64,000 bases of DNA from Vicia villosa. Its lineage: Eukaryota; Streptophyta; Magnoliopsida; Fabales; Fabaceae. Each line of letters begins with the position of its first letter. Positions within the stretch are counted from its first letter, which is position 1. The position numbers and the translations under genes are program-made. Below the pieces are notes generated by a model. It saw only the letters and a program-made list of their open reading frames with translations, ran no database searches and was not told the DNA's origin. The stretch covers positions 25,382,808 to 25,446,807 of the forward strand of contig NC_081180.1 of the NCBI RefSeq assembly GCF_029867415.1, given 5' to 3'. Below are positions 1-9,584 of the stretch, piece after piece.

Positions 1-478
1 CACATCAATGGACGGTGTAAAGTATATCTGCTGACAATGCATGCGTTGGTTTTAAAGAGATAATTCATTCCAGAAGAAAAGTCAAAAACTGCTTTGGAAA
101 GAGTAATTGCTTTTAGGGATGTTTCCTAATAACACGTTTGACCATAGACCAAGGCCAAGACTATCGTTAACTCCTATGCTCTCAAATGGGTATATAAAGA
201 AGTCATTTTTCTTCTCTAGTCATAATAGAAATGTGTATATTCTTCCAAAGTCAGTATATCCTTCGTGTGTGTTCAAATAAGTTGTGTCTGGGTTTGGTAC
301 TGTGATGAGTTCCTATGCCAAAGTTTGGCCAGACAAAGAAAAACATGGGCTGGTGATGTTATTCATTTCTGTCATGAGTTTTTATGTGAGATCACCAAAA
401 GTGTTCCATCATATACAGTGTCATGTAGAGGATCTATGGTATTTGTGATTTGTGATCTGAGTTATGAACACAATTGTG
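1..478 (+). repeat. Internal region of a non-coding LTR element (left of the Sirevirus insertion)
   Basis: No credible coding frame is present. A TATA-like stretch (GGGTATATAAAG) lies near 188-199. The last part (about 455-483) joins smoothly to 10797 onward once the inserted Sirevirus is removed. The joined text, with two 'GAGTYA-GAACAC/TGTTCTGAGT' type words, resembles 15340-15390 on the other side of the LTR at 11335-12530. I therefore read it as part of the internal non-coding region of a LARD-like element. This is an inference from matching words, not an alignment. Confidence 0.4.
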
Positions 479-483
479 ATTTG
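479..483. repeat. Target-site duplication ATTTG, left copy
   Basis: ATTTG sits immediately outside the TG end of the left Sirevirus LTR. The identical five bases lie at 10797-10801 outside the other end, which fixes both boundaries of the inserted element. Confidence 0.93.
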
Positions 484-1695
484 TGAAGGATAGAAAAACA
501 CTTAGAAAGGGGGGGTTTGAATAAGTGTAGTCTAAAAACTTGAACGATAAAAATAATTTGCACAGTTATTTTTATCCTGGTTCGTTGTTAACTAAACTAC
601 TCCAGTCCACCCCCACGGAGTGATTTACCTCACCTGAGGATTTAATCCACTAATCGCAACAGATTACAATGGTTTTCCACTTAGTCTGCGACTAAGTCTT
701 CTAGAGTATCCTGATCACAACCTGATCACTCCAGGAACAAATGCTTAGACACAAGCTAAGACTTTCTTAGAGTATCCTGACCACCACGTGATCACTCTAA
801 TTACAACTGCTTAGACACAAGCTAAGACTTTCTAGAGTATCCTGATCAACACTTGATCACTCTAGTTACTTACAAATTAATGTAATCAAATAAGAGTTTT
901 ACAATGCTTCTGAAAAGCTATAATCACAACAGTGATATTTCTCTTAACGTTTAAGCTTAATCTCACTAATATATTACAACACCAATGTAGTGAGCTTTGA
1001 TGAAGATGAAGTTTCTGAGCTTTGATTTGAACAGCGTTTCAGCAAGTTTTTCAGAGTAAGTTCGTTCAGGATCGTTAACCTTTCTTCTCATCAGAACTTC
1101 ATATTTATAGGCACTTTGAGAAGATGACCGTTGGGAGCATTTAATGCTTTGCGTATTCCGTACAGCATTGCATTTAATGTTTCACGCTTTTGTCAACTAC
1201 CTCGAGCCTTGTTCACGCTGTGTCTACTGACGTTGCCTTTAATAGCTTCCAACGTTCCTTTTGTCAGTCAGCGTAGCCTGCCACCTGTACTTTCTTCTGA
1301 TCTGATGTTTGTGTATACAACATTTGAATATCATCAGAGTCAAACAGCTTGGTGCATAGCATCTTCTTGTCTTCTGACCTTGAAGTGCTTCTGAGCGTGA
1401 TACCATGAGAACTTCAGTGCTTCTGCTTCTGATCTCAAGTTCTTCTGATGCTTCCATATACCCATGTTCTGATTCTGCCTTGACCATCTTCTGATGTCTT
1501 GTCAGACCATGTTCTGATGTTGCATGCTGAACCTTCTGAGACAAAGCTTCTGAGCGCTGATTTGTGCATACTCTTTATATATTTCCTGAAAGGGAAATTG
1601 CAATGTATTAGAGTACCACATTATCTCACACAAAATTCATATCCTTGTTATCATCAAAACTAAGAATATTGATCAGAACAATTCTTGTTCTAACA
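484..1695 (-). repeat. 3' LTR of the Sirevirus element
   Basis: 1212 bp. On the minus strand it starts TGTTAGAACAAG and ends CTATCCTTCA. It matches 9585-10796 over its whole length with only scattered substitutions. A TATA motif on the minus strand lies at 1109-1102. Confidence 0.95.
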
Positions 1696-1709
1696 ATCTC
1701 CCCCTTTTT
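1696..1709 (-). other. Polypurine tract (plus-strand primer)
   Basis: On the minus strand AAAAAGGGGGAGAT directly abuts the 3' LTR. This is the expected plus-strand priming site of a copia element. Confidence 0.85.
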
Positions 1710-1810
1710 GATGATGACAAAAACATATATAAATGATATGAATTTGCGATCAGAAAGAGCAGACGGCTAAAGACAATTTACACAGCTATAGCATAAGCAT
1801 GTGAATATGT

Positions 1811-1860
1811 CTCCCCCTGAGATTAACAATCTCCCCCTGAGATGAATAATCTCCCCCTGA
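1811..1860 (-). repeat. Array of three extra PPT-like motifs, 20-bp spacing
   Basis: CTCCCCCTGA (minus strand TCAGGGGGAG) occurs at 1811, 1831 and 1851, exactly 20 bp apart. A further PPT-like copy lies at 2741-2752 and the functional-position copy at 1696-1709. Repeated PPT-like motifs upstream of the 3' LTR are a known Sirevirus trait. Confidence 0.8.
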
Positions 1861-1931
1861 AATTAATATTAGAAGAATTTTATAAATAAAAGACTTCCCT
1901 GATTATTTCGGTAGAGACGTTCACAGTGCTT

Positions 1932-2252
1932 GATCTTCAGAACATTCATGACTTCTGATTTCTGCTTCCATAGGACAGCTTCAGAACATTCACAGCTTCT
2001 GATTCCTGCTTCCATCGGACAGCTTCAGAACTTGAATTTCTTCGATCTTCAGAACATTCACAGCTTCTAATTCCTGCTTCCATCAGACAGCTTCAGAACT
2101 TGAGTTTCTTTGATCTTCAGAACATTCACAGCTTTTGATTCCTGCTTCCATCGGACAGCTTCAGAACTTGAATTTCTTTAGATCTTCAGAACATTCACAG
2201 CTTCTGATTCTTGCTTCCATTTGGACAACTTCAGAGCTTGAATTTATTCTTT
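1932..2252 (-). repeat. Tandem repeats in the 3' untranslated region of the Sirevirus
   Basis: Four units beginning GATCTTCAGAACATTCA start at 1932, 2044, 2112 and 2181, with a partial copy near 1977. The last three are 68-69 bp apart. The shared core is 'cttcagaacattcacagctt'. Nothing here is coding. The surrounding 2253-2927 is AT-rich untranslated sequence with scattered 'cagaac' words. Confidence 0.7.
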
Positions 2253-2740
2253 CATCACTTCATGCTAGATTGTATAAGAACATTGTTGAATGTACCAGAG
2301 CATCATCAGAGCATCTCTACATCCTGAAATGTTACAGAACAAAACTAAACGACAAAAGTCAGCATGAATGAATCAGAACATAAAATATGTTTCAGAACAC
2401 ATAATATGTATCAGAGCCATATAAGCCATATAGAATGTATCAGAACAAATAGACATTCAGAATCAGATCATATTCTATCATCAGAATATCTGAACATTCT
2501 TCCTTCTTGCTTCTGATTCTGAAGCTTCATAGCACTCAGCTTGCTTCAAGAATCCAAGAGCTTGATTCTCTAAAGAGTTGCTTCATCATCTTGTTGCTTC
2601 TTATGTTGATCTTTAAAGAGAATCTTCAATTCCTGCAACAACACAACTTAAAAACATAAAACTTTGCAAGTTCTGTTAGTAATGTGGGGCCTTTTTACCC
2701 GGTAACTGATAATATTAATCAGATCATTTATCACATATTT

Positions 2741-2752
2741 CTCCCCCTTTTT
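2741..2752 (-). other. Upstream PPT-like motif
   Basis: Minus strand AAAAAGGGGGAG, followed closely by the same 'gatgatatgacaaaaa' context found around the true PPT at 1700-1720. It is probably an ancestral duplication of the PPT region. Confidence 0.6.
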
Positions 2753-2927
2753 GTCATATCATCAAAAACATAAAAGATTCAGATAAAAACAAAAGGAAAC
2801 ACACGGAAGAAAAAGATGATTTTCATTGAAGTTCAAACAGACAAGTACAGAAGTACACGAAGAGAAGGAAGACAAGATGCACAAAACAGATGCAGCAAAA
2901 GCAAAAACAAAACAACTAAGACTCAAT

Positions 2928-3857
2928 CTAAGATGACCCTAGCCTTGACAAGATCTTGGCCAGCATCTCTTGAACCCCATTGTTGTGCTCATTCTGCTTC
3001 TCTATGAAAGCTTTAAACTCAGCATTGACTGAGCTTTGCTCATCCTGGTTCTTTTGAAGAACTTCCAGAGTCCTTGCAAGACGGGAAGGTTCATCAGAAG
3101 AAGCTTCACAGCTTCTATCCAACGGGATGGCATTATGATCTGTAGCTTCCATTGATAGATCATTTGCAGGGATTTCCTCAACAGGAACTGATTCAGCAAC
3201 ATGATCTTCTACATCTGCTTCTTGCATTGAAGCATCTCCATAATCTGCAGCTGGAATCTCAGAATCTCCATTCTCAAGTGCCTGAAGAATGGCAGCTAGA
3301 TTCCTGGGGGCAGAAGGACCTTCAACTTCTGGTGGGTCAACAACTTCTGGAATGACCAAGCTTGGGTCTTCCTTAGAAGGGTTTTCCCTCAGAAAGTCAA
3401 AGAGGGTCTTGAAATCCCCAAGTAGAACAGGATATTGAGGTATCCAGACCACAATCTCCCTGCAAGGATTAGCTTCCAATGCAGCAGCCAGTCTTGCTTC
3501 TTCCAATTCATCCACAAAGGGCTTTTCTTCCAAGGTATATCTTCCTCTAAGACGAGCAAACCAGAAGTCTTCATAGCTTCTCAGAATTCCACGAGGCCGT
3601 GGAGTAGCTTCTACACAGGCTTCCTGAAGTTCCATAAAGAGAGCATCTAATTTTCTGCGTAAGATTCTCCAGAACTTCCGCATAGCGACGTCATTCAAGC
3701 CAGAACTTTCAACAATTCTGAGGGTGTCAAAGATACTTCTGAGATTCCTCTTTACTTTTTCAAAAATTACACCAATAGGGTAGACAAGGCGGGATTTTAT
3801 TTTGGTTTTTCAAAAGGCAGGGTTGGGGATGAAATAAGGTTGAGGTTCTCTATCCAT
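2928..3857 (-). pseudogene. Second extra ORF of the Sirevirus (310 codons, one internal stop)
   Basis: An ATG at 3857-3855 overlaps the stop codon of the upstream ORF (ATGGATAG arrangement). It opens a frame that runs to 2928, broken only by a TGA at 3812-3810, 16 codons in. After that stop the frame is open for about 294 codons. The predicted product is acidic. It has a helical, arginine-rich N-terminal part (WRILRRKLDALFMEL), a 'YEDFWFARLRGRYTLEEKPF' stretch, an acidic Pro/Glu-rich middle and a C-terminal heptad-like segment. I do not recognise a family. It may be a separate small protein, or the C-terminal part of the ORF at 3850-5739 reached by frameshifting. The TGA may be an inactivating mutation. 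Confidence 0.55.
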
Positions 3858-5739
3858 CTGCTTCAGTATCAGAATCTAACACTACCACTTCAACTTCAGG
3901 ACGAGGCTTGGGAGTGTAGTTGCAATCACGGAGCAGCTGTTCATGTGATGCAGAGGTTGGAAGATCAGAACCACTATGGTTGTTTTGAGAGGTAGGAGGA
4001 ATGGGTTCAAAGTTGGCATGGGGATGAGGTTGAGAGATGGAGATATTAGTGTGAGGTGGAAAGAGAGTTTGAAGGGGTGGTATATCCAGAACAGGATTGA
4101 TGGTGGGTGGAGAAGAAGGAATAGTTACAGGAGAAGATGGAGGTGTAAGAACATGGACAGTTATAGGTGATTCTGATGTGGCTTTTTCTGGTTCAGGGAT
4201 AGGGGCAACCGCTATTGGTGCAACTTCTGAAATACCAGCAGGAGTAGAATCAGGTTCAGAAATACATATACCTTTGGATGCTTTCTGAAGAGCTTTGACC
4301 ACAACCTCAGTCTTCTTCTGCTTCTTACTCTTCGGCTCTTCAACAATCTTTGTTTTGCCGCTAGAGATCTCTTTCCTTCTGACACTCGCCAGAACTTCCT
4401 GTTGATTCACAGCCTCTTGAACAACATTTTCTTCATCGGATTCTTGAAGAATCATCTTCCTTTTTCTGGTTTTCTTCTTCTCAACAACTTCAACAATCTC
4501 AACATTGTTATTTGACTTCTTCTTCTTTTTCTCAGCTTCCTTCTTTTTCTTCTCAAAATCAACAGAAACAGCCTTAACCACCTTTGCAATGACTTCTTCT
4601 GGGACCACTTCTTTCTCAGTGGTAGCAGCAACTTTCTGAACAACCTTCACTCGATTACCAGAAGGATGATCAAACTTTCTTTTGGTCCTTTCTTCCTTCT
4701 TGCGATTTATTTTAATTGGAGCACCTTTCTCTTGATCTTTAAGACTTTTATCCTCTTTTTGTGACTTCAGATACCTAGTTCTGACTTCTGGTACCTCACT
4801 ATTGAAAAAGGTTTCAAATTTAGCTAGAACTGGTTCTCTTCTGATTCTTGTTCCAACAAGAGGTTGGGGAGTCTTAATGATAGCCTTAATCACTTTCATC
4901 TTCTTTAAAGTGAAAGCATTCAGACAGGCCCCAGTTGTGACAGTAAGGTCTTTGATAATACCTTCAGATTCCAGGTCCTCAACAATCTTGGAATGAACCA
5001 GAAGATTTGAGATAATTCTACCAAACGGAATGATGGTACAACTTTTTTCTCTGAAGGCATTTCTGGACTCCTTCACAGCCTTCCACATATGGTTGAAGAT
5101 AATGTAGATAGCATCAACCTTCTTCTTAATGGCAATGCAGTACAGAATGTATTTTTGCTCATTGTTGACGAAGTCAGAAGCATGTGTTCCTTTCCTGTGA
5201 TAGAAACACCCAAGAAGAATCTTGGTCCAGATTTTGTAGAGATCTCTCAAGTCCTTGACATTCTTTGTTTCATTTATGTCTGGGTAGAGAGTAGATAAAA
5301 CATCTTTCCAATTTACCCTTTGATCGATTTCAAAAGCTCCCTCAGCGTTTCTCAGATCAAACATCATCCTTAGGATGTTCTCAGTCACTACCACAAACTT
5401 TCCATGAACGAAGGACAAGATTGATTTAGGGGCGACAACTGCATGTACCCAGAATTCCTTGACAAGATCTGGGTAGACTGGTCCACAGAACTCAGCAAAT
5501 AACGAAGTCCATCCTTGAAAAATTATATCTTCTTTGAGATGAAATTCGTGTTCTTCAATGTTATCAAAATCAACCATGAGTTCACATAGAACTTCTAATT
5601 TATCCTTAGGAATGGAGCACGCAACGACTGGAGTAAGTTCCTGATTTTCTTCATCTTGAATATGGAGAAGAGTAGATGAACCAACATTTTGAGATGAAGA
5701 AGCAGCCATTGAAACAGAATGAATAGCTAGGGAGAACAA
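3850..5739 (-). CDS. 629-aa ORF in the position of RT-RNase H; 'plant transposon / envelope-like' type protein
   Basis: An uninterrupted ORF about 370 bp downstream of the pol remnant, on the element's sense strand. The first ~280 residues look globular, with repeated aromatic and hydrophobic blocks (FWVHAVVAPKSILSFVHGKF, WTKILLGCFYHRKGTHASDF). They resemble what legume databases label 'putative plant transposon protein' or 'envelope-like' in Sireviruses; this is recognition from memory, not a search. Residues ~330-500 are Lys/Glu-rich with long KKK runs that could act as nuclear localisation signals. Residues ~510-600 are Pro/Ser/Thr-rich (TPPSSP). The tail is acidic (VLDSDTEADG). There is no obvious signal peptide or membrane anchor, which argues against a real envelope. 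A second Met at residue 11 (MAASSSQ) is the likelier start. Function unknown. Confidence 0.7.
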   Translation of the reverse strand: MFSLAIHSVSMAASSSQNVGSSTLLHIQDEENQELTPVVACSIPKDKLEVLCELMVDFDNIEEHEFHLKEDIIFQGWTSLFAEFCGPVYPDLVKEFWVHAVVAPKSILSFVHGKFVVVTENILRMMFDLRNAEGAFEIDQRVNWKDVLSTLYPDINETKNVKDLRDLYKIWTKILLGCFYHRKGTHASDFVNNEQKYILYCIAIKKKVDAIYIIFNHMWKAVKESRNAFREKSCTIIPFGRIISNLLVHSKIVEDLESEGIIKDLTVTTGACLNAFTLKKMKVIKAIIKTPQPLVGTRIRREPVLAKFETFFNSEVPEVRTRYLKSQKEDKSLKDQEKGAPIKINRKKEERTKRKFDHPSGNRVKVVQKVAATTEKEVVPEEVIAKVVKAVSVDFEKKKKEAEKKKKKSNNNVEIVEVVEKKKTRKRKMILQESDEENVVQEAVNQQEVLASVRRKEISSGKTKIVEEPKSKKQKKTEVVVKALQKASKGICISEPDSTPAGISEVAPIAVAPIPEPEKATSESPITVHVLTPPSSPVTIPSSPPTINPVLDIPPLQTLFPPHTNISISQPHPHANFEPIPPTSQNNHSGSDLPTSASHEQLLRDCNYTPKPRPEVEVVVLDSDTEADG

Positions 5740-6110
5740 ATTCTGGGTTTTTGGTTAGGGTTTTAGAAGCAACTAAGAAGTTTTCTAAAGAGAGTATGCA
5801 AGAAGAAAGAGAGACACGGAGCGAAAAAGATATATGAGATGATTTGAGAAGAATATATAGAGACGGATTAAAAAAAATGCAATAAGATTAGAAAATGAAC
5901 AGTTACAGAATCAAGAGAAATCAATTTACATTAATTGATAAGTGACGTTAGGTGAGAGAACATGGTAAATGAAATGATTTAACACAGTTACCTAGATCAG
6001 CGTCTTTTCAACTGCACGCTTTTTACTAACCGTACAGACACGCGTTCACCATCCGAAAATAGATGACAGCTGTAATTTTCCTGAATAGACTTTACGCCTT
6101 CTGATTCTGA
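5740..6110 (-). other. Short non-coding junction where RT-RNase H would be expected
   Basis: Only about 370 bp separate the end of the integrase-side frame from the next ORF. A copia RT-RNase H module normally needs roughly 1.5-2 kb here. The sequence is AT-rich at 5740-5960, and I see no coding potential in it. Confidence 0.7.
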
Positions 6111-7689
6111 TCACAGCTTCTGATTGTCATTCTTTAGGAATGATCTTGTTCTGATAGGATCATCTTTCTTCCCAAGAATCACATCTTCTGAATGAGCTGA
6201 GGCAAGTCTAGGTGATTTTCTGACTGTTGGCTCTTCAGAAATCCTGAGATTCTCTAAAGATGCAGCAACTTGATCTTCTGATCCATTGCTTCTGAGACTG
6301 CCAGCTTCTGCAGCTTTGCTTCTTGGTTCTTCAACTTCTGAGATATCAAAATCTGCAAAATTCTCAAACTGCTTTGGTTTTTCAAGACCAAGCTTATCAT
6401 CAAACCTGATATTGATTGATTCTTCTACAATCAATGTTTCAGTATTGTATACTCTGTAGCCTTTAGAGCGTTCAGAATATCCAAGAAGGAAACATTTTTG
6501 TGCTTTAGAATCAAACTTACCAAGATGATCTTTAGTATTCAGAATAAAACATACACATCCAAAAGGATGGAAATATGAAATGTTGGGCTTTCTGTTCTTC
6601 CACAATTCATAAGGAGTCTTATTTAGAATAGGTCTGATAGAGATTCTATTCTGAATATAACACGCAGTGTTTATTGCTTCTGCCCAGAAATGCTTATCCA
6701 TATTGGTTTCATTGATCATGGTTCTGGCCATTTCTTGTAGAGTCCTATTCTTTCGTTCTACAACTCCATTTTGTTGTGGAGTTCGGACAAGAGAAATCAT
6801 GGGCAATACCATTTTCTTTGAAGAACTCCTCAAAGAATTTGTTCTCAAATTCACCGCCATGATCACTTCTGACCTTTATGATTTTGCACTCTTTCTCAGA
6901 TTGGATCTGAGTGCAGAATTCAAAGAACACTGAATGAGACTCATCCTTGTGTTTCAAGAACTTTACCCATGTCCAGCGGCTATAATCATCAACGATGACT
7001 AATCCATATTTCTTCCCTCTGACAGATGCTGTTTTGACTGGGCCAAACAGATCAATGTGCAAGAGTTCTAACGGCCTTGAGGTAGAAACAAAATTCTTAG
7101 ACTTGAATGCAGGTCTGGAGAACTTGCCCTTCTGACATGCTTCACAAAGAGCATCTGATTTGAATTTCAGATTTGGGAGTCCTCTGACCAGATTTAGTTT
7201 ATTAATCTGAGAAATCTTTCTCAAACTAGCATGTCCTAATCTTCTGTGCCAGACCCATTGCTCCTCAGAAACAGACATAAGACAAGTCACCTTCTGCTTC
7301 TCAAGATCAGAAAGATCAATCTTATAAATGTTGTTCTTCCTCTTGCCTGTAAATAGGATTGAACCATCCTTCTGACTTACAGCCTTGCAAGACTTTTGAT
7401 TAAAGATTATGTCATAACCATTGTCACTTAATTGACTTATGGACAATAAGTTATGCGTTAATCCTTCAACAAGAAGTACATTAGTTATGGAAGGAGAGTT
7501 ACCAAGACTTATGGTTCCAGAGCCAATGATTTTGCCCTTCTGATCTCCTCCAAACTTGACTTCTCCACCTGGTTTAAGCACCAGGTCTTGGAATGTAGAC
7601 CTTTTTCCCGTCATGTGTCGCGAGCACCCAGAGTCCAGGTACCATGACATTTTGCTTTTTGTCCTCTTTGCTGCCAAGGATATCTGCAA
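6111..7689 (-). pseudogene. Sirevirus pol remnant: protease and integrase, frameshifted, RT missing
   Basis: Two overlapping frames. 7689-6745 contains the aspartic protease motif WYLDSGCSRHMTG, then the integrase zinc-binding region (HRRLGH...CEACQKGKFSR) and the start of the DDE core (LLHIDLFGPV, VIVDDYSRWTWVKF, RSDHGGEFE). 6866-6111 carries the rest (TPQQNGVVERKNRTLQEMAR, LNKTPYELW, FGCVCFI, GYSERSKGYRVYN). The frame changes by one base near 6785, inside integrase, which fits a small indel mutation. Translation ends at 6111 just after the linker that normally precedes RT (DDPIRTRSFLKNDNQ). Protease and integrase would have acted in the capsid and nucleus; as it stands integrase is broken and RT is absent. 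Confidence 0.88.
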
Positions 7690-9499
7690 CAGAAATTATC
7701 TTCTCCTTAGGTACCCACAATTTCTTGGGTCCTTTCTTGTTAGTTCTCCTCAAGTTCTGATTGAACTTGGGTTTAGCAAAATATTTAACAGGAGGAACAA
7801 CATGATATTCTTTAGGTTTGTCAGCATGATATTTCTTAGGATGTGTCACAAGCTTCTTGGTGTGAACAGTGTTAAACTTCTGTGCATATGAAGTGAGCCT
7901 AATATCATGTGCATGGCCATATTTGAACTGATCATACAATGGCTTGTATGTGATCTTCAGATCATCAATAGGTTCAAATTTATGTGAGGTATCACCCTCA
8001 TAGCCAAAACCAAACCTTCTGTTTCCAGAAACACCATATATCATAGAAGCAAGATGACTTCTGCCAATACTTCTAGATAAGAACTTTCTGAAGCTCGAGT
8101 CATATTCTTTCAGAATATGATTCATGCTAGGAATGGATTTTTCTGTTTCAGAAGGAGATCCACTATCTTTGGATAGATTTAAAACTTTTTCCTTCAGTTC
8201 AGAATTTTCCAATTCCAGCTTCTTAGTTTCAAATTCAAACTGCTTTTTCAGCTTTTTGTATTTGATACTAAGATGAGCCTTGAGTTCCAGAAGTTCTGTT
8301 AAACTGGAAACTAACTCTTCTCTAGATAGTTCAGAAAATACCTCTTCAGAATCTGATTCTGATGTAGATTCTGATCCATCATCTTCTGTAGCCATCAGCG
8401 CAAAGTTGGCTTGCTCTTCTTCAGAGTCTGATTCTGATTCTGATTCAGAATCATCCCATGTTGCCATAAGACCTTTCTTCTTATGAAACTTCTTCTTGGG
8501 ATTCTCCTTCTGAAGTTTTGGACACTCGTTCTTGTAATGTCCAGGCTCATTGCACTCATAGCAGACAGCCTTCTTCTTGTCAGATCTTCTGTCACCAGAA
8601 GATTCTCCACGTTCAAATCTCTTTGAACTTCTGAAGCCTCTGAACTTCCTTTGCTTGCTCTTCCAGAGTTGATTTACCCTTCTGGAGATCATGGACAGTT
8701 CATCTTCTTCTTCAGATTCTGATTCTTCAGGATCTTCTTCTCTAGCCTGAAAAGCGTTAGTGCATTTTTTAACATTAGATTTTAATGCAATAGACTTACC
8801 TTTCTTCTGAGGCTCGTTTGCGTCCAGCTCTATTTCATGGCTTCTCAAGGCACTGATAAGCTCTTCCAAAGAAACTTCATTCAGATTCTTAGCAATCTTG
8901 AATGCAGTCACCATTGGACCCCATCTTCTGGGTAAGCTTCTGATAATCTTCTTTACATGATCAGCCTTGGTGTAGCCTTTATCCAGAACTCTCAGTCCAG
9001 CAGTTAGAGTTTGAAATCTTGAGAACATCTTCTCAATATCTTCATCATCCTCCATCTTGAAGGCTTCATATTTCTGGATTAGAGCAAGAGCTTTAGTCTC
9101 CTTGACTTGAGCATTTCCTTCATGGGTCATTTTCAATGACTCATATATATCATGGGCAGTTTCCCTGTTAGATATCTTCTCATACTCAGCATGAGAGATA
9201 GCATTCAGCAAAACAGTCCTACATTTATGATGATTCTTGAATTCTTTCTTTTGATCATCAGTCATTTCTTGCCTTGTAAGCCTTACGCCACTGGCTTTCA
9301 CTGGATGTTTGTAACCATCCATCAGAAGATCCCATAGATCAGCATCTAGACCAAGAAAGTAACTTTCCAGTTTATCTTTCCAGTATTCAAAGTTTTCGCC
9401 ATCAAATACTGGTGGTCTAGTATAACCATTGTTACCGTTGTATTGCTCAGCAGAGCCAGATGTAGATGCAGATGTATTTGTTGAAATTTCACCAACCAT
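7574..9499 (-). CDS. gag: Gag polyprotein of the Sirevirus, 641 aa
   Basis: An intact ORF starting 86 bp inside the 5' LTR/internal border. The N-terminal third matches the copia gag type (FDGENFEYWKDKLESYF..., IRSLPRRWGPMVTAF). A CCHC zinc knuckle CYECNEPGHYKNEC lies near residues 311-324 and should bind genomic RNA. It is followed by Ser/Asp/Glu-rich repeats (SESESDSEEE) and a predicted coiled coil around residues 385-440 (LTELLELKAHLSIKYKKLKK), typical of Sirevirus Gag. It ends with a basic region running into the protease. The pol frame overlaps the last ~115 bp in the +1 frame. Either a programmed shift is used or one base was lost or gained. Product: structural protein of cytoplasmic virus-like particles. 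Confidence 0.9.
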   Translation of the reverse strand: MVGEISTNTSASTSGSAEQYNGNNGYTRPPVFDGENFEYWKDKLESYFLGLDADLWDLLMDGYKHPVKASGVRLTRQEMTDDQKKEFKNHHKCRTVLLNAISHAEYEKISNRETAHDIYESLKMTHEGNAQVKETKALALIQKYEAFKMEDDEDIEKMFSRFQTLTAGLRVLDKGYTKADHVKKIIRSLPRRWGPMVTAFKIAKNLNEVSLEELISALRSHEIELDANEPQKKGKSIALKSNVKKCTNAFQAREEDPEESESEEEDELSMISRRVNQLWKSKQRKFRGFRSSKRFERGESSGDRRSDKKKAVCYECNEPGHYKNECPKLQKENPKKKFHKKKGLMATWDDSESESESDSEEEQANFALMATEDDGSESTSESDSEEVFSELSREELVSSLTELLELKAHLSIKYKKLKKQFEFETKKLELENSELKEKVLNLSKDSGSPSETEKSIPSMNHILKEYDSSFRKFLSRSIGRSHLASMIYGVSGNRRFGFGYEGDTSHKFEPIDDLKITYKPLYDQFKYGHAHDIRLTSYAQKFNTVHTKKLVTHPKKYHADKPKEYHVVPPVKYFAKPKFNQNLRRTNKKGPKKLWVPKEKIISVADILGSKEDKKQNVMVPGLWVLATHDGKKVYIPRPGA

Positions 9500-9570
9500 C
9501 TTTTACTGAAGCGTTTTTCTCTTCCTGAATCTTTTCTAAACACGGTTAAGTGCTTGCACCTTAGAACCAG

Positions 9571-9582
9571 GCTCTGATACCA
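9571..9582 (-). other. Primer-binding site, initiator tRNA-Met
   Basis: Minus strand TGGTATCAGAGC, two bases after the CA end of the 5' LTR. This is the standard copia primer site complementary to the 3' end of initiator tRNA-Met. Confidence 0.95.
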
Positions 9583-9584
9583 AT

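Noticed and set aside
265..486. 73-codon plus-strand ORF
   Set aside because: Cysteine-rich by chance, no family resemblance, lies in non-coding retroelement interior and ends at the target duplication.
1131..1544. ORFs on both strands in the left LTR (and the matching ones at 10232-10734)
   Set aside because: They occur identically in both LTRs because the LTRs are repeats; no coding signal.
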